Positions 35,297 to 43,191 of a stretch of 64,000 bases of DNA are shown in pieces. Numbering within the stretch: the first letter of the stretch is position 1; every line of letters starts with the position of its first letter. Source of the stretch: CBDBGD01 sp965205235 (GTDB lineage: Bacteria > Chloroflexota > Dehalococcoidia > Lucifugimonadales > UBA1127). The position numbers were made by a program, and so were the translations under genes. Below the pieces are notes generated by a model, which saw only the letters and a program-made list of their open reading frames with translations, did not search any database and had not been told where the DNA came from. The stretch lies in NCBI GenBank assembly GCA_965205235.1, contig CBDBGD010000007.1, positions 1-64,000 of the forward strand, read 5' to 3'.

Positions 35297-35494
35297 GTGA
35301 GTGCAGTGCAGATGGCTTGGTCCCTACCCCACAAGGCGCTGCGGCTGGTGGGCGGAGTGCTGGGGGCTGTCGTGTGGGGCCCCATGGTGTCGCCTTCCGG
35401 CGTAGCCTGAGGGTTCGAAGACCTGATGAGGGGCCCGGTCTGGGCCTCAAGAGTCCGCAGAGACCTGGAGCGAGAGCTTAGGCTGTCCCGCTAG
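35297..35494 (+). CDS. Candidate small ORF with in-frame UGA (possible selenoprotein)
   Basis: GTG 35297 opens VSAVQMAWSLPHKALRLVGG, reaches UGA at 35408-35410 (codon 38), then continues GFEDLMRGPVWASRVRRDLE to TAG 35492-35494, 65 residues in all. Most codons end in G or C on both sides of the UGA, as in neighbouring genes. A hairpin with loop GGTCT lies 27 nt downstream. I recognise no family, and no cysteine counterpart is known, so this could equally be a 37-residue ORF or chance. It shares a CTAG stop site with the convergent queG. Confidence 0.3.
35432..35446 (+). promoter_or_regulatory. Hairpin with GGTCT loop (SECIS-like)
   Basis: GGCCC (35432-35436) pairs with GGGCC (35442-35446) around loop GGTCT, 27 nt past the UGA of the small ORF. 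G at loop positions 1 and 2 resembles known bacterial SECIS apical loops such as that of fdhF. In a GC-rich genome a five-pair stem can occur by chance. Confidence 0.3.
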
Positions 35495-36702
35495 CCGCTG
35501 CCGTCCGCTACACCACCCGCGACCGCACCCAACGCCGCGGCGATCTCCTCCCGCACCCACGGATCGGTCTCCCGCTGCTCGGCCTCTCGCAACGCACGCG
35601 ACGCGTTCTCCCCACCCAGCCGACCGAGGGCCCACGCGGCGTGGCCCCGCACCAGCGCCTCGTCCTCGTGGAGGGCGCGTTCGAGGGCGGGGACGGCTGA
35701 GACGTCGCCCAGGTTGCCCAGCACCACGCAGGCGTTGCGCTGCAGCCCAACTCGCGTCGCCCTGCGGATGGGGCTGCCCTGGAAGCGCTGCCGGAACCCC
35801 TCGTCGTCGAGGGCCAAGACCTCCGCGAGGTCGAGGGTGCTGAACCGCCCGGGGGCCCGAAAGGCGGGCTCCGCCGTGGGAGCGCCGCGGGTTACGTTGA
35901 CGGGGCAGACCTCCTGGCAGATGTCGCAGCCGAAGACCCGGTCGCCGATCAGGGCGCGGAGGTCGCGCCGGATGGCGCCGCGGTGCTCGATGGTGAGGTA
36001 GGCGATGCAGAGGTTGCTGTCGATGACGTAGGGGGCCGTGATGGCCCCGGTGGGGCACGCGGGCATGCAGGCTGTGCAGGCGCCGCAGGACTTCGACGAC
36101 GGGCGGTCGGGAGGCAGGTCCAGGTCCGTGATCACCTGCCCGAGGAAGACCCACGAGCCGATGGACGTGAGGACGTTGGTGTTCTTGCCGAAGAAGCCGA
36201 CCCCGGCTCGCCACGCCACCTCGCGGTCGAGCATGGGGCCGTCGTCGACGTAGACCCTGTAGGCCACCGGGCGGTCCAGACGCTCCGACAGCCGCCGCAT
36301 GAGCTGCCGCAGCCGCTTCTTGAGGACGTTGTGGTAGTCGCGGCCCCAGGCGTAGCGCGCCACTCGCCCGCGGCCGGCGGGGAGGGGCGCGTCGCCGTCG
36401 TCCGACATGGGCTCCGGGAGGTAGTCCATCGCCACGGAGATGACCGACCGCGCGCCGGGGAGGAGGGTGCGGGGACGCGTGCCGCGTCGGACGCGGTCCT
36501 CGGTGTACCAGGGCAGATCGCCCATGAGGCCGCGGCGGGTCCGGTCCAGGGCGACGCGCTCGCCGCGCCGGAAGGGGGCGGCGGAGGTCACGCCCACGAG
36601 GCCGAGGCCCAGCTCACGGGCGATGGCCCGGAGGACGTCCTTGGGGTGCGCACGCAGGTCGTGGGCTGACAGGTGGGGCGCTTCTGGGGTGGGGTGGGTC
36701 AC
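35491..36702 (-). CDS. queG: Epoxyqueuosine reductase
   Basis: 403 residues. Cobalamin- and iron-sulfur-dependent enzyme that reduces epoxyqueuosine to queuosine in tRNA. Two ferredoxin-like clusters: SCGACTACMPACPTGAI and CDICQEVCPVN. Other segments are typical: LGLGLVGVTSAAPF, YLPEPM, YAWGRDYHNVLKKRLRQL, DDGPMLDREVAWRAGVGFFGKNTNVLT. The C-terminal region has HEAT-like repeats (NACVVLGNLGDVSAVPALERAL, AAWALGRLGGE). Length is slightly above the family norm. It sits downstream of a TPR gene. Confidence 0.95.
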   Translation of the reverse strand: MTHPTPEAPHLSAHDLRAHPKDVLRAIARELGLGLVGVTSAAPFRRGERVALDRTRRGLMGDLPWYTEDRVRRGTRPRTLLPGARSVISVAMDYLPEPMSDDGDAPLPAGRGRVARYAWGRDYHNVLKKRLRQLMRRLSERLDRPVAYRVYVDDGPMLDREVAWRAGVGFFGKNTNVLTSIGSWVFLGQVITDLDLPPDRPSSKSCGACTACMPACPTGAITAPYVIDSNLCIAYLTIEHRGAIRRDLRALIGDRVFGCDICQEVCPVNVTRGAPTAEPAFRAPGRFSTLDLAEVLALDDEGFRQRFQGSPIRRATRVGLQRNACVVLGNLGDVSAVPALERALHEDEALVRGHAAWALGRLGGENASRALREAEQRETDPWVREEIAAALGAVAGGVADGSG

Positions 36703-36729
36703 TGTGGGGGGAGTGAGGTGGGGAGGGGG

Positions 36730-37221
36730 CTAGTTGAGCCTTCCGCGGATGCGGGCCAGAGCCCTGGCGGCTAAGCGGAAGTTGGGGTTGCACTTGAGCG
36801 CCTTCTTGTAGTAGTCCATGGCCTCGAACCAATGCCCCTGTCGCTCTCGCACGCGGCCCAGGTTCATCCACGGGAAGCAGTAGCTGTCGTAGCGGGTGGC
36901 CCGGGTGGCCCGCTCCAGCCAGGGGACGGCCTCGTCCAGGCGGCCGAGCTCGATGAGGTAGGCGCCGATGTCGTTGTAGGGGTTGCCGAAGTTGGGGTCG
37001 ATGGCGATGGCCCTACGGCAGAGGGCGATGGCTCGGAGGAGACGTCCACGGCAACCGTAGGTCCAACCGAGGAAGGTGTAGGCTTCTGCGCTGGGGAAGA
37101 GTCGAAGGGACTCCCGGTAGAGGGCCACGGCCTGGACCAGGTCCCCGTGCCTCTGGGCCCGGTGGGCGGCCTGAAAGCTCTGCCACGCTAGTCGGCGCTG
37201 TTTTGTTTCCAGCACAGCCAC
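36730..37221 (-). CDS. TPR-repeat protein
   Basis: 163 residues, made almost wholly of tetratricopeptide repeats: VAALYRESLRLFPSAEAYTFLGWTYGCRGRLLRAIALCRRAIAIDPNFGNPYNDIGAYLIELGRLDEAVPWLERA and WFEAMDYYKKALKCNPNFR. No signal peptide or enzyme domain; probably a cytoplasmic scaffold. It precedes queG on the same strand and is followed upstream by the tRNA cluster. Confidence 0.85.
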   Translation of the reverse strand: MAVLETKQRRLAWQSFQAAHRAQRHGDLVQAVALYRESLRLFPSAEAYTFLGWTYGCRGRLLRAIALCRRAIAIDPNFGNPYNDIGAYLIELGRLDEAVPWLERATRATRYDSYCFPWMNLGRVRERQGHWFEAMDYYKKALKCNPNFRLAARALARIRGRLN

Positions 37222-37299
37222 GCTCGCATGTAAACATCCCCATCGATGCCGGCCCTGTCGGGCCTACGCGATTGTGGCGGATGGCTGGCGGGCTCTGCC

Positions 37300-37377
37300 T
37301 GGCAGGGGTGGGAGGATTCGAACCCCCGACCACTGGTTTTGGAGACCAGCGCTCTGTCCAGGCTGAGCTACACCCCT
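37300..37377 (-). tRNA. tRNA-Trp(CCA)
   Basis: On the minus strand: acceptor AGGGGTG pairs with CACCCCT, anticodon loop CTCCAAA gives CCA, T-loop GTTCGAATC. Discriminator G at 37303, and CCA is encoded at 37300-37302. Body 37303-37377. First of three adjacent minus-strand tRNA genes. Confidence 0.95.
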
Positions 37378-37387
37378 CCGGCAAATG

Positions 37388-37460
37388 CGCCCCTGGGAGG
37401 AATCGAACCCCCGACGCCCTCCTTAGGACGGAGGCGCTCTATCCGCTGAGCTACAGGGGC
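37388..37460 (-). tRNA. tRNA-Arg(CCT)
   Basis: Acceptor GCCCCTG pairs with CAGGGGC, anticodon stem CCTCC/GGAGG closes loop GTCCTAA, giving anticodon CCT (reads AGG). T-loop GTTCGATTC. CCA is not encoded in the genome here. Confidence 0.95.
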
Positions 37461-37467
37461 TCCCTAC

Positions 37468-37543
37468 TGGTGGAGATAGGGGGGCTCGAACCCCCAACCT
37501 CGGCGTTGCGAACGCCGCGCTCTCCCAGTTGAGCTATATCCCC
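37468..37543 (-). tRNA. tRNA-Ala(CGC)
   Basis: Acceptor GGGGATA pairs with TATCTCC and has the G3-U70 wobble that identifies tRNA-Ala. Anticodon loop TTCGCAA gives CGC (reads GCG). CCA is encoded at 37468-37470; body 37471-37543. Confidence 0.95.
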
Positions 37544-37672
37544 AGGACGAACGATAGTATAGCCAGTCAGCTACGCAGGTGTCAAACTCAGAACGCAGCG
37601 GCAACGAGAGATGTGCATCGACACCGCTCAGAACGTTGCTTCCCGTCGAGGCCCCAACGGCGCCGGGTACGC

Positions 37673-38857
37673 TTACCCCTCCCCGATGAGGACGACCTCC
37701 CGTTGGGGCGGCGTGGTGACCTCCAGGCCGCTTTCCGAGAGGTAGGCGTTGATCTCCGAGCGCACGCCGAACTCGGGAAGGTAGACCCCCGGTTCGATGG
37801 TGAAGCCAGTGCCGGGCAGCAGCGACCGGGTGTCGTGGGTCTCCAGGTCGTCCAGGTTGGCAGCGTCGCCGTGGACGGTCAGGCCCAGGCTGTGGCCCAG
37901 CCGGTGTGTGAACCATCGTCCATAGCCGGCCCGGGCGATGAAGCGGCGGACGTGGCGGTCCACCTCCCAGCCCTGGACCGTGCGCCCCGCCGCGTGGGCC
38001 CTGGCGATGTAGTCGAGGCCGGAGTCGCGGGCGTCGACGATGACCCGAAAGGCCTGCCGAGGCCCTTCCGGCACCTTCGTCCCCACGTAGGCCGTCCAGG
38101 TGATGTCGGCGTAGATCGCGCCCTCGCTCTGCTCCTTGGCCCAGAGGTCGATGAGGACCCAGTCGCCCTGGGCGATGGGAGGGCCGCCGGGCAGCGGCTC
38201 GTAGTGGGGCTCGGAGGCGTTGCCGTTGACGCCGACGATGGGGCCCGCGTCGGCGACCAGCCCCAGGTCCCGAAAGCGTCGCCGGATGAACTCGGCGACG
38301 TCGAACTCCGTCACCTCGGCGATGAGGTTGAGACCGATGTAGCGGTACGCCTCCTGGACGACCTGGGTCAGCTTCATCGCCGCCGAGCGATGGGAGGCGA
38401 GCTGCTCCGGCGTCCAACGCAGCAGTGCGTACTGGCCGAGGTCGGCGGAGGAGACCACCTCGACGCCCAGGCTTCGCACGAGCTCGACCGTGCCGGCGTC
38501 GACCAGGGAGACGCGGGGCAGCGCCGCGTTGGGCGAGTACTCCATGGCGACGGACCGCTTGCCTCGGAGGAGACGGCGGAGCGCGGCGACCATCCCGCGC
38601 TGGGTGGTGAAGACCGTGCCGTGAAGCCCCGCCGCGGCGAACCGGCCCGCATCGACGTTGTGTATCAGCAGCCGCGGCTTTCCCCGCGCCGGCACGAGAA
38701 GCCAGCAGGGCCGGGTGAGATGGCTCACGGGCCCCGTCATCTGGAGGAAGAGGGGGTTCGAGCCGCGATAGTCGTAGATGAGCCAGGCATCGGGGCCGTG
38801 GCGTCGCAGGTAGGCCTGGGACTGGCGGATGGCGGGACTCGTCGCTAGCTGTCGCAC
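37673..38857 (-). CDS. M24-family metallopeptidase (Xaa-Pro peptidase-like)
   Basis: 394 residues. Pita-bread metallopeptidase fold. Metal ligands by motif: first Asp in DWVLIDLWAKEQSEGAIYADITW (two Asp), His in THRLGHSLGLTVHGD, Glu in GTGFTIEPGVYLPEFG and Glu in VRSEINAYL. The N-terminal creatinase-like domain starts SPAIRQSQAYLRRHGPDAWLIYDYRGSNPLF. Length matches prolidase-like aminopeptidases, but the substrate cannot be told. Start ATG 38857. Confidence 0.9.
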   Translation of the reverse strand: MRQLATSPAIRQSQAYLRRHGPDAWLIYDYRGSNPLFLQMTGPVSHLTRPCWLLVPARGKPRLLIHNVDAGRFAAAGLHGTVFTTQRGMVAALRRLLRGKRSVAMEYSPNAALPRVSLVDAGTVELVRSLGVEVVSSADLGQYALLRWTPEQLASHRSAAMKLTQVVQEAYRYIGLNLIAEVTEFDVAEFIRRRFRDLGLVADAGPIVGVNGNASEPHYEPLPGGPPIAQGDWVLIDLWAKEQSEGAIYADITWTAYVGTKVPEGPRQAFRVIVDARDSGLDYIARAHAAGRTVQGWEVDRHVRRFIARAGYGRWFTHRLGHSLGLTVHGDAANLDDLETHDTRSLLPGTGFTIEPGVYLPEFGVRSEINAYLSESGLEVTTPPQREVVLIGEG

Positions 38858-38952
38858 GTTCGCCCCCCGTAGCAGCGGTCACCCTGGATGGTAGCACCGG
38901 ACGGGAGGGCCTGCTACCATGCGCGGGCAACTGAGGCGTGAGGAGGCTGCCC

Positions 38953-40161
38953 ATGCCCGGCCCAATGGAAGGGATTCGCATCCTGGACCTGAGTTGGATC
39001 CTCGCAGGCCCCTACTGCACCATGGTCCTGGCCGACCTTGGAGCCGAGGTCATCAAGATCGAGCGTCCGGGTGTCGGCGACGGCGCGCGGGGCACGGGCC
39101 CCTTCGTCACCCGACTCGACGGGGAAGAGGAGAGCGCGTACTTCGGTAGCCTCAACCGCAACAAGAAAGGCGTCTCCCTGAACATCACGCACGAGCGAGG
39201 GAAGGCCCTCTTCCTGGACATGGCAGCCAAGGCCGACGTCGTCGTCGAGAACTTCACGCCCGGCACGATGAAGCGGCTGGGGCTGGACTACACCGTACTC
39301 CGGGAGCGCAACCCCCGGCTGGTCTACTGCGCCATATCCGGCTTCGGGCAGACGGGGCCGTACGCTCAGAGGCCGGCGCTGGACATCATCGTGCAGGCGA
39401 TGGGCGGCGTGATGAGCATCACGGGGGAGCCGGACGGCAACCCCGTGCGCGTGGGCACGTCGATCGGGGACATCGTCGCGGGGCTGTTCGCCGCCGTGGG
39501 GATCTGCGCCGCCCTCCGCGAGCGGGAGTCGAGCGGCGAGGGGCAGCTGCTGGACATCAGCATGCTTGACTGCCAGGTGTCGATCCTGGAGAACGCGTTC
39601 GCCCGGCTGTTCGCGACGGGGGAGGCGCCGGGGCCGCTGGGGACGCGCCACCCGGCGGCGACGCCGTTCCAGGCCTTCCCCACGAGCGACGGCTGGCTCG
39701 TCGTGGCGATCTTCGGCGGCAGCGAGGCGCAGTGGCACCTGTTCTGCGCCGCCATCGGGCACGCCGAGTGGATCGACGACCCGCGGTTTCAGACCGCGCC
39801 GGATCGCACGGCGCACATCGACATCCTGGAGCCCGCCATCACGGCGGCAATGGCGGAGCGCACGACGCAGGAGTGGCTGGACGAGCTTCTCCCGATGGGC
39901 GTGCCTTGCGGGCCGGTCAACAACCTGGCGCAGGTGGCCCAGGACCCGCAGGTGCGGCACCGCGAAATGCTTGTGACGTTGCCCCACGAACGGGTCGGCA
40001 CGTGGACGCACGTGGGCAGCCCCCTCAAGCTGTCCAGGACGTCGGCAGGCATCAGGTCGGACCCGCCGGAGCTGGGAGAGCACACCGCCGAGGTGCTGGG
40101 GCGCTACCTGGGCCTGAGCAGCGACGAGGTGGCGGAACTGGCGCGGGAAGAGGTCGTGTAG
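38953..40161 (+). CDS. CaiB/BaiF (family III) CoA-transferase
   Basis: 402 residues from ATG 38953, with AGGAGG 6 nt upstream. Transfers CoA between acyl-CoA and a free acid. MEGIRILDLSWILAGPYCTMVLADLGAEVIKIERPGVGDGAR is the family N-terminus; SGFGQTGPYAQRPALDIIVQAMGG and QLLDISMLDCQV hold the motif whose Asp becomes the acyl-aspartate intermediate (about residue 168). FGTRHPAATPFQAFPTSDGWLVVAI-type second half follows. Substrate unknown. Confidence 0.92.
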   Translation: MPGPMEGIRILDLSWILAGPYCTMVLADLGAEVIKIERPGVGDGARGTGPFVTRLDGEEESAYFGSLNRNKKGVSLNITHERGKALFLDMAAKADVVVENFTPGTMKRLGLDYTVLRERNPRLVYCAISGFGQTGPYAQRPALDIIVQAMGGVMSITGEPDGNPVRVGTSIGDIVAGLFAAVGICAALRERESSGEGQLLDISMLDCQVSILENAFARLFATGEAPGPLGTRHPAATPFQAFPTSDGWLVVAIFGGSEAQWHLFCAAIGHAEWIDDPRFQTAPDRTAHIDILEPAITAAMAERTTQEWLDELLPMGVPCGPVNNLAQVAQDPQVRHREMLVTLPHERVGTWTHVGSPLKLSRTSAGIRSDPPELGEHTAEVLGRYLGLSSDEVAELAREEVV

Positions 40162-40195
40162 GCACGACGCAGCCCTATTCCCAACGTGAGCGGTA

Positions 40196-40224
40196 TTGAC
40201 AAAGCGAGGCGTAGTGGCTACTGT
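40196..40224 (+). promoter_or_regulatory. Sigma70-type promoter of the DUF5679 gene
   Basis: Perfect TTGACA (40196-40201), 17-nt spacer and TACTGT (40219-40224). The start codon at 40257 follows a strong GGGGGAGG Shine-Dalgarno, and a terminator (40475-40507) closes the unit, so this is a monocistronic small gene. Confidence 0.6.
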
Positions 40225-40256
40225 CTAGCGTGACCCAGCGCAGGAAAGGGGGAGGC

Positions 40257-40400
40257 ATGGCCCAGGCGTACTGCTTCAAATGTCGTGACAAGCGAGACAT
40301 CGGGAATGCTGAGCAGGTGACCCTCAAGAACGGACGCCCCGCGACCCGGGGTAACTGTCCCGTCTGCAACACCCGCATCTTCCGCATTGGCAAGGGTTAG
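40257..40400 (+). CDS. DUF5679-type small zinc-ribbon protein
   Basis: 47 residues: MAQAYCFKCRDKRDIGNA, then VTLKNGRPATRGNCPVC and the tail NTRIFRIGKG. Two CxxC pairs (CFKC and CPVC) form a compact zinc ribbon matching the DUF5679 type, related to ribbon domains at the C-terminus of topoisomerase I-like proteins. Small enough to be missed by default size cut-offs. It has its own promoter, a strong Shine-Dalgarno and a terminator, so it is likely well expressed. Function unknown. Confidence 0.8.
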   Translation: MAQAYCFKCRDKRDIGNAEQVTLKNGRPATRGNCPVCNTRIFRIGKG

Positions 40401-40474
40401 GGAAGCGTCTAGCCCGCTCCGGGCTCGCCACGAAAGCGGGCCTGCATAGGGCAGAACTACTCTAAGACTTCAGC

Positions 40475-40507
40475 GAATAGGGCTCGGAGGCTATCCGAGC
40501 CCTATTC
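40475..40507 (+). terminator. Rho-independent terminator of the DUF5679 gene
   Basis: A perfect 13-bp stem GAATAGGGCTCGG / CCGAGCCCTATTC (40475-40487 and 40495-40507) with a 7-base loop, followed by TTTCGTTT. It stands 74 nt past the stop. On the opposite strand there is no T-run, so it probably serves the plus strand only. Confidence 0.8.
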
Positions 40508-40524
40508 TTTCGTTTGCGCAACCC

Positions 40525-41205
40525 TCAGTGAGCGTGGGCCTCCAGGCCCAGGCGCAAACGCGCGATGAGGGCCTGCGGGTTCGCCAGCAGCACCTGGTCC
40601 AACGCCTCATGGGCCACGCCCGCCCCCCGGGCGACGCTGCGGGCCAACTCCTCCGTCAACAGATCGGCGGGCGTGTGCGCGTCCGAATCGACAACCAGCG
40701 CTGCGCCCGTGATCTCCGCCAGCCTCGCAACCAGGCCGTTGGTCAGGCTGTGACCGCTCCGGGCGGAGAGCTCCAGGCAGATGTCGCGCTGCGCCGCCAG
40801 CGCGCCCTCCTCCTCCGTGAGGAGGCCGGGATGCGCCAGCACGTCAACCTCCGGGCACTCAAGCGCGGCCCGGTTGGTGCCCTGCGCCACGGGCTCCTTG
40901 ATGGTCTCGCCGTGGACGATGACGATCTGGGCGCCAAGCCCCTTTGCCTTGCGCGCCGCCATGTCGATGAGGTGCGGGGGTACGTGGGTCAGCTCAACGC
41001 CTGGGATGGCCAGGAGGCCCATCTCGCGGGTGGCCACCTCGCACTCGCGGACGAGGACGTCCAGCACGCGCCCCTGGTCCTCGATACCGACGTGGTCGGT
41101 GACGGCGATAGCCGTGTAGCCGCGAGCGACGGCCCGCCGCATCAGCTCCATCGGGGAGAGGACGCCGTCGCTGAGGAAGGTGTGCGTGTGGAAGTCGTAG
41201 AGCAT
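40525..41205 (-). CDS. PHP-domain metal-dependent phosphoesterase
   Basis: 226 residues from ATG 41205, preceded by AGGAGG 5 nt away; an earlier in-frame ATG adds a non-conserved leader. PHP motif I is LYDFHTHTFLSDG, motif II IAVTDHVGI, with GVELTHVPP and IVIVHGETI and DVLAHPGLLTEEE and SDAHTPADL providing further His/Asp ligands. It has the YcdX/histidinol-phosphatase-like layout. Substrate is not clear. Confidence 0.88.
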   Translation of the reverse strand: MLYDFHTHTFLSDGVLSPMELMRRAVARGYTAIAVTDHVGIEDQGRVLDVLVRECEVATREMGLLAIPGVELTHVPPHLIDMAARKAKGLGAQIVIVHGETIKEPVAQGTNRAALECPEVDVLAHPGLLTEEEGALAAQRDICLELSARSGHSLTNGLVARLAEITGAALVVDSDAHTPADLLTEELARSVARGAGVAHEALDQVLLANPQALIARLRLGLEAHAH

Positions 41206-41342
41206 CGTGCCTCCTTCTGCCGTTCGTCGAACAGGATACATCCTACCGACTCATGGCAACAACGCCACGACCGCGGCCCGGTTGCGAGCGCCTCCCAGCC
41301 TCCCTATAGTGGGAGCGCACAAGGCCACGAGGACGGGAGGGC

Positions 41343-41741
41343 ATGGCGACGCACCTGTTCACCCTGGAGGAGGCCACTGCGCTGCTGCCCTGGCTGCGGG
41401 AACGGCTGCAGGCCCTGACGCCTCTCTACCAGCAGCTCATGGCTCTCCAAGGCGAGCTGGAAGCCCTGGTGCGGAGCGCGCGGACCAACGGCGGCTCCTC
41501 GCTGGAGGACGAGCTGGCCCACCACCGGCGGACGGCCCAGCGTCTCACCCGGCAGGTGGAGGAGGGGGTCCAGGTCATTACGCGCCGGGGCATACTGGTG
41601 CGTGACATCGTGCGCGGGCTGGTGGACTTCCCTACCATGCGCCACGGGCAGGAGGTCTACCTCTGCTGGACGCTGGCCGAGGAGCGAATCGAGTACTGGC
41701 ACCCGACGAACACCGGCTACGCCGGCCGCCAGCCTCTGTAG
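41343..41741 (+). CDS. DUF2203 family protein
   Basis: 132 residues. An N-terminal helical coiled region (LFTLEEATALLPWLRERLQAL) is followed by the family's conserved C-terminal half: GILVRDIVRGLVDFPTMRHGQEVYLCWTLAEERIEYWHPTNTGYAGRQPL. The LCW, EYWH and GRQPL signatures identify the family; no function is known. It ends 39 nt before the sulfurtransferase gene, so the two may be cotranscribed. Confidence 0.9.
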   Translation: MATHLFTLEEATALLPWLRERLQALTPLYQQLMALQGELEALVRSARTNGGSSLEDELAHHRRTAQRLTRQVEEGVQVITRRGILVRDIVRGLVDFPTMRHGQEVYLCWTLAEERIEYWHPTNTGYAGRQPL

Positions 41742-41780
41742 GCCGGCCCGGCCCATCACCCATCGACGAAGGAGGAATCC

Positions 41781-42644
41781 ATGACCGCCATGCACCCCAC
41801 CGACCAGGGCTACGCCCACCCGGAGCTCCTGGTGGAGCCGGAGTGGCTCCAGGAGCACCTAGACGACCCCGGCGTCCGGGTCATCGACTGCGATGTCGCG
41901 CCGATGTACCAGCGAGCGCACATCCCCGGCGCCGCCGGCATTCCCGCCGGGGTGCACCACTACCTGAAGGAGCCGCCGGAAGCGGGCCGCGAGTACGGCC
42001 TCCACGTCATGTCGCCGGAGCGGTTCGAGGCGCTGATGTCGGACCTGGGTGTGGGCGACGACACGCTGGTCGTGACCTACGACTCGTCGCGCAGCCTGTA
42101 CGCCGCCCGCGTGTGGTGGGTGCTCAACTACCACGGCCACACCAAGGTGGCCGTCCTCAACGGCGGCTGGGACCGCTGGGTCCACGAGGGCCGGCCCGTG
42201 TCGCTGGCCTCACCCGAGGCGCGCACGGGCATGTTCCACTCCAGCCCCAAGACCGACCTCGTGTGCACACTGGACGACGCCGTGGCGCGGGTGGGCTCGG
42301 AGTCGACGCTGTTCTGGGACGTGCGCACGGACGGCGAGTGGACGGGCGAGGAGACGCGGGGCAACCGCCGCGCGGGCCGCATCCCCGGCGCCGTCCACCT
42401 GGAATGGTCGAACCTGATGACGACGGACGCCAACCGCGTCTTCCGGCCCGCGGCGGAGATGCGTGCGATACTGGAGGGCGCAGGGATAACGCCGGAACGA
42501 GAGGTGGTCACCTACTGACAGGGCGGCATCCGTGCGGCGCACGGACACTTCGCACTCACCCTGCTGGGCTACCCCAACGTCCGCAACTACGACGGCTCCT
42601 TCGGCGAGTGGGGCAACCGCGACGACACGCCGATCGAGGCGTAG
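41781..42644 (+). CDS. Thiosulfate/mercaptopyruvate sulfurtransferase, candidate selenoprotein (UGA at catalytic Cys, U246)
   Basis: 287 residues if UGA (42516-42518) is selenocysteine. Two rhodanese domains: an N-terminal inactive one (VRVIDCDVAPMYQRAHIPGAAGIP; LVVTYDSSRS with Asp in place of the catalytic Cys) and a C-terminal one (FWDVRTDGEWTGEE, RRAGRIPGAVHLEW) whose active loop reads TY-U-QGGIRAAHG, where TST enzymes have CQGGIR. The frame then continues LLGYPNVRNYDGSFGEW to TAG 42644. A 7-bp hairpin (42529-42545) 18 nt downstream resembles a SECIS. Conventional calling would end the gene at 42518 and lose the catalytic loop. Alternative: a sequence error. Confidence 0.85.
42529..42545 (+). 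promoter_or_regulatory. Candidate bacterial SECIS hairpin of the sulfurtransferase gene
   Basis: Seven perfect base pairs (TCCGTGC 42529-42535 with GCACGGA 42539-42545) close a GGC loop. The first loop G is 18 nt from the UGA. The G at loop positions 1 and 2 fits the bSECIS rule. The stem is in coding sequence, and its residues (IRAAHG) are also family-conserved, so part of the pairing could be coincidence. Confidence 0.6.
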
Positions 42645-42710
42645 GGCGGAGTGGTAGAATGGCGGCGCCAGTCACGCGAGCGTTAGACGGGGAAAGAGGA
42701 TCGTCAAAGT

Positions 42711-42998
42711 ATGTCGGCGTACGTGATAATCGACGTTGAGATAACGGACGCGAGTCTCTACGGCCAGTTCCGTGAGCGAGTGACCGGCACCATCGAGGCT
42801 CACGGCGGCAGGTTCGTGGCGCGTGGCGGCGCCATTGAGGTCATTCTGGGCGACTGGACGCCCAAGCGCCTCGCCATACTCGAGTTCGGCAGCATGCAGC
42901 AGGTCCACGCCTGGCTGGCCTCGCCCGAGTACACTGCGCTCGACGACATCCGCTCCCGATCCTCCAACCTCAACATGGTGATCGTCGAGGGCCTGTAG
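42711..42998 (+). CDS. DUF1330 family protein
   Basis: 95 residues. MSAYVIIDVEITDASLYGQFRERVTGTIEAHGGRFVARGGAIEVILGDWTPKRLAILEFGSMQQVHAWLASPEY is the typical DUF1330 dimeric alpha/beta fold with its conserved YxxY/GGRFLxRGG and EFP/EFGS positions. Function unknown. The following 193 bases (42999-43191) contain no recognisable gene. Confidence 0.9.
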   Translation: MSAYVIIDVEITDASLYGQFRERVTGTIEAHGGRFVARGGAIEVILGDWTPKRLAILEFGSMQQVHAWLASPEYTALDDIRSRSSNLNMVIVEGL

Positions 42999-43191
42999 CG
43001 CCACTCCGGCGAGGCGGCGTTCCAGCGCCTAACCCTTGGCAACCTCGTCGTTGGCGGGCGGTCCTGATGAGGCGCGTCCGCGAACATGCTGCCCGTGTCG
43101 CTGCGTCTTCTGCGCGAGACGCGCGAGTGCTCATCGGGGGAGGGGAGGGCCCAGTGCCCGAATCGTGGGAGACCCTCTCGCCGGCTCCCCC

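Noticed and set aside
34266..35450. An upstream extension of the aldo/keto reductase to 35450
   Set aside because: The extra residues are Pro/Arg-rich noise and cover the -10 box at 35232-35237 and the small ORF region; the barrel starts at MDYRRLGDTDL.
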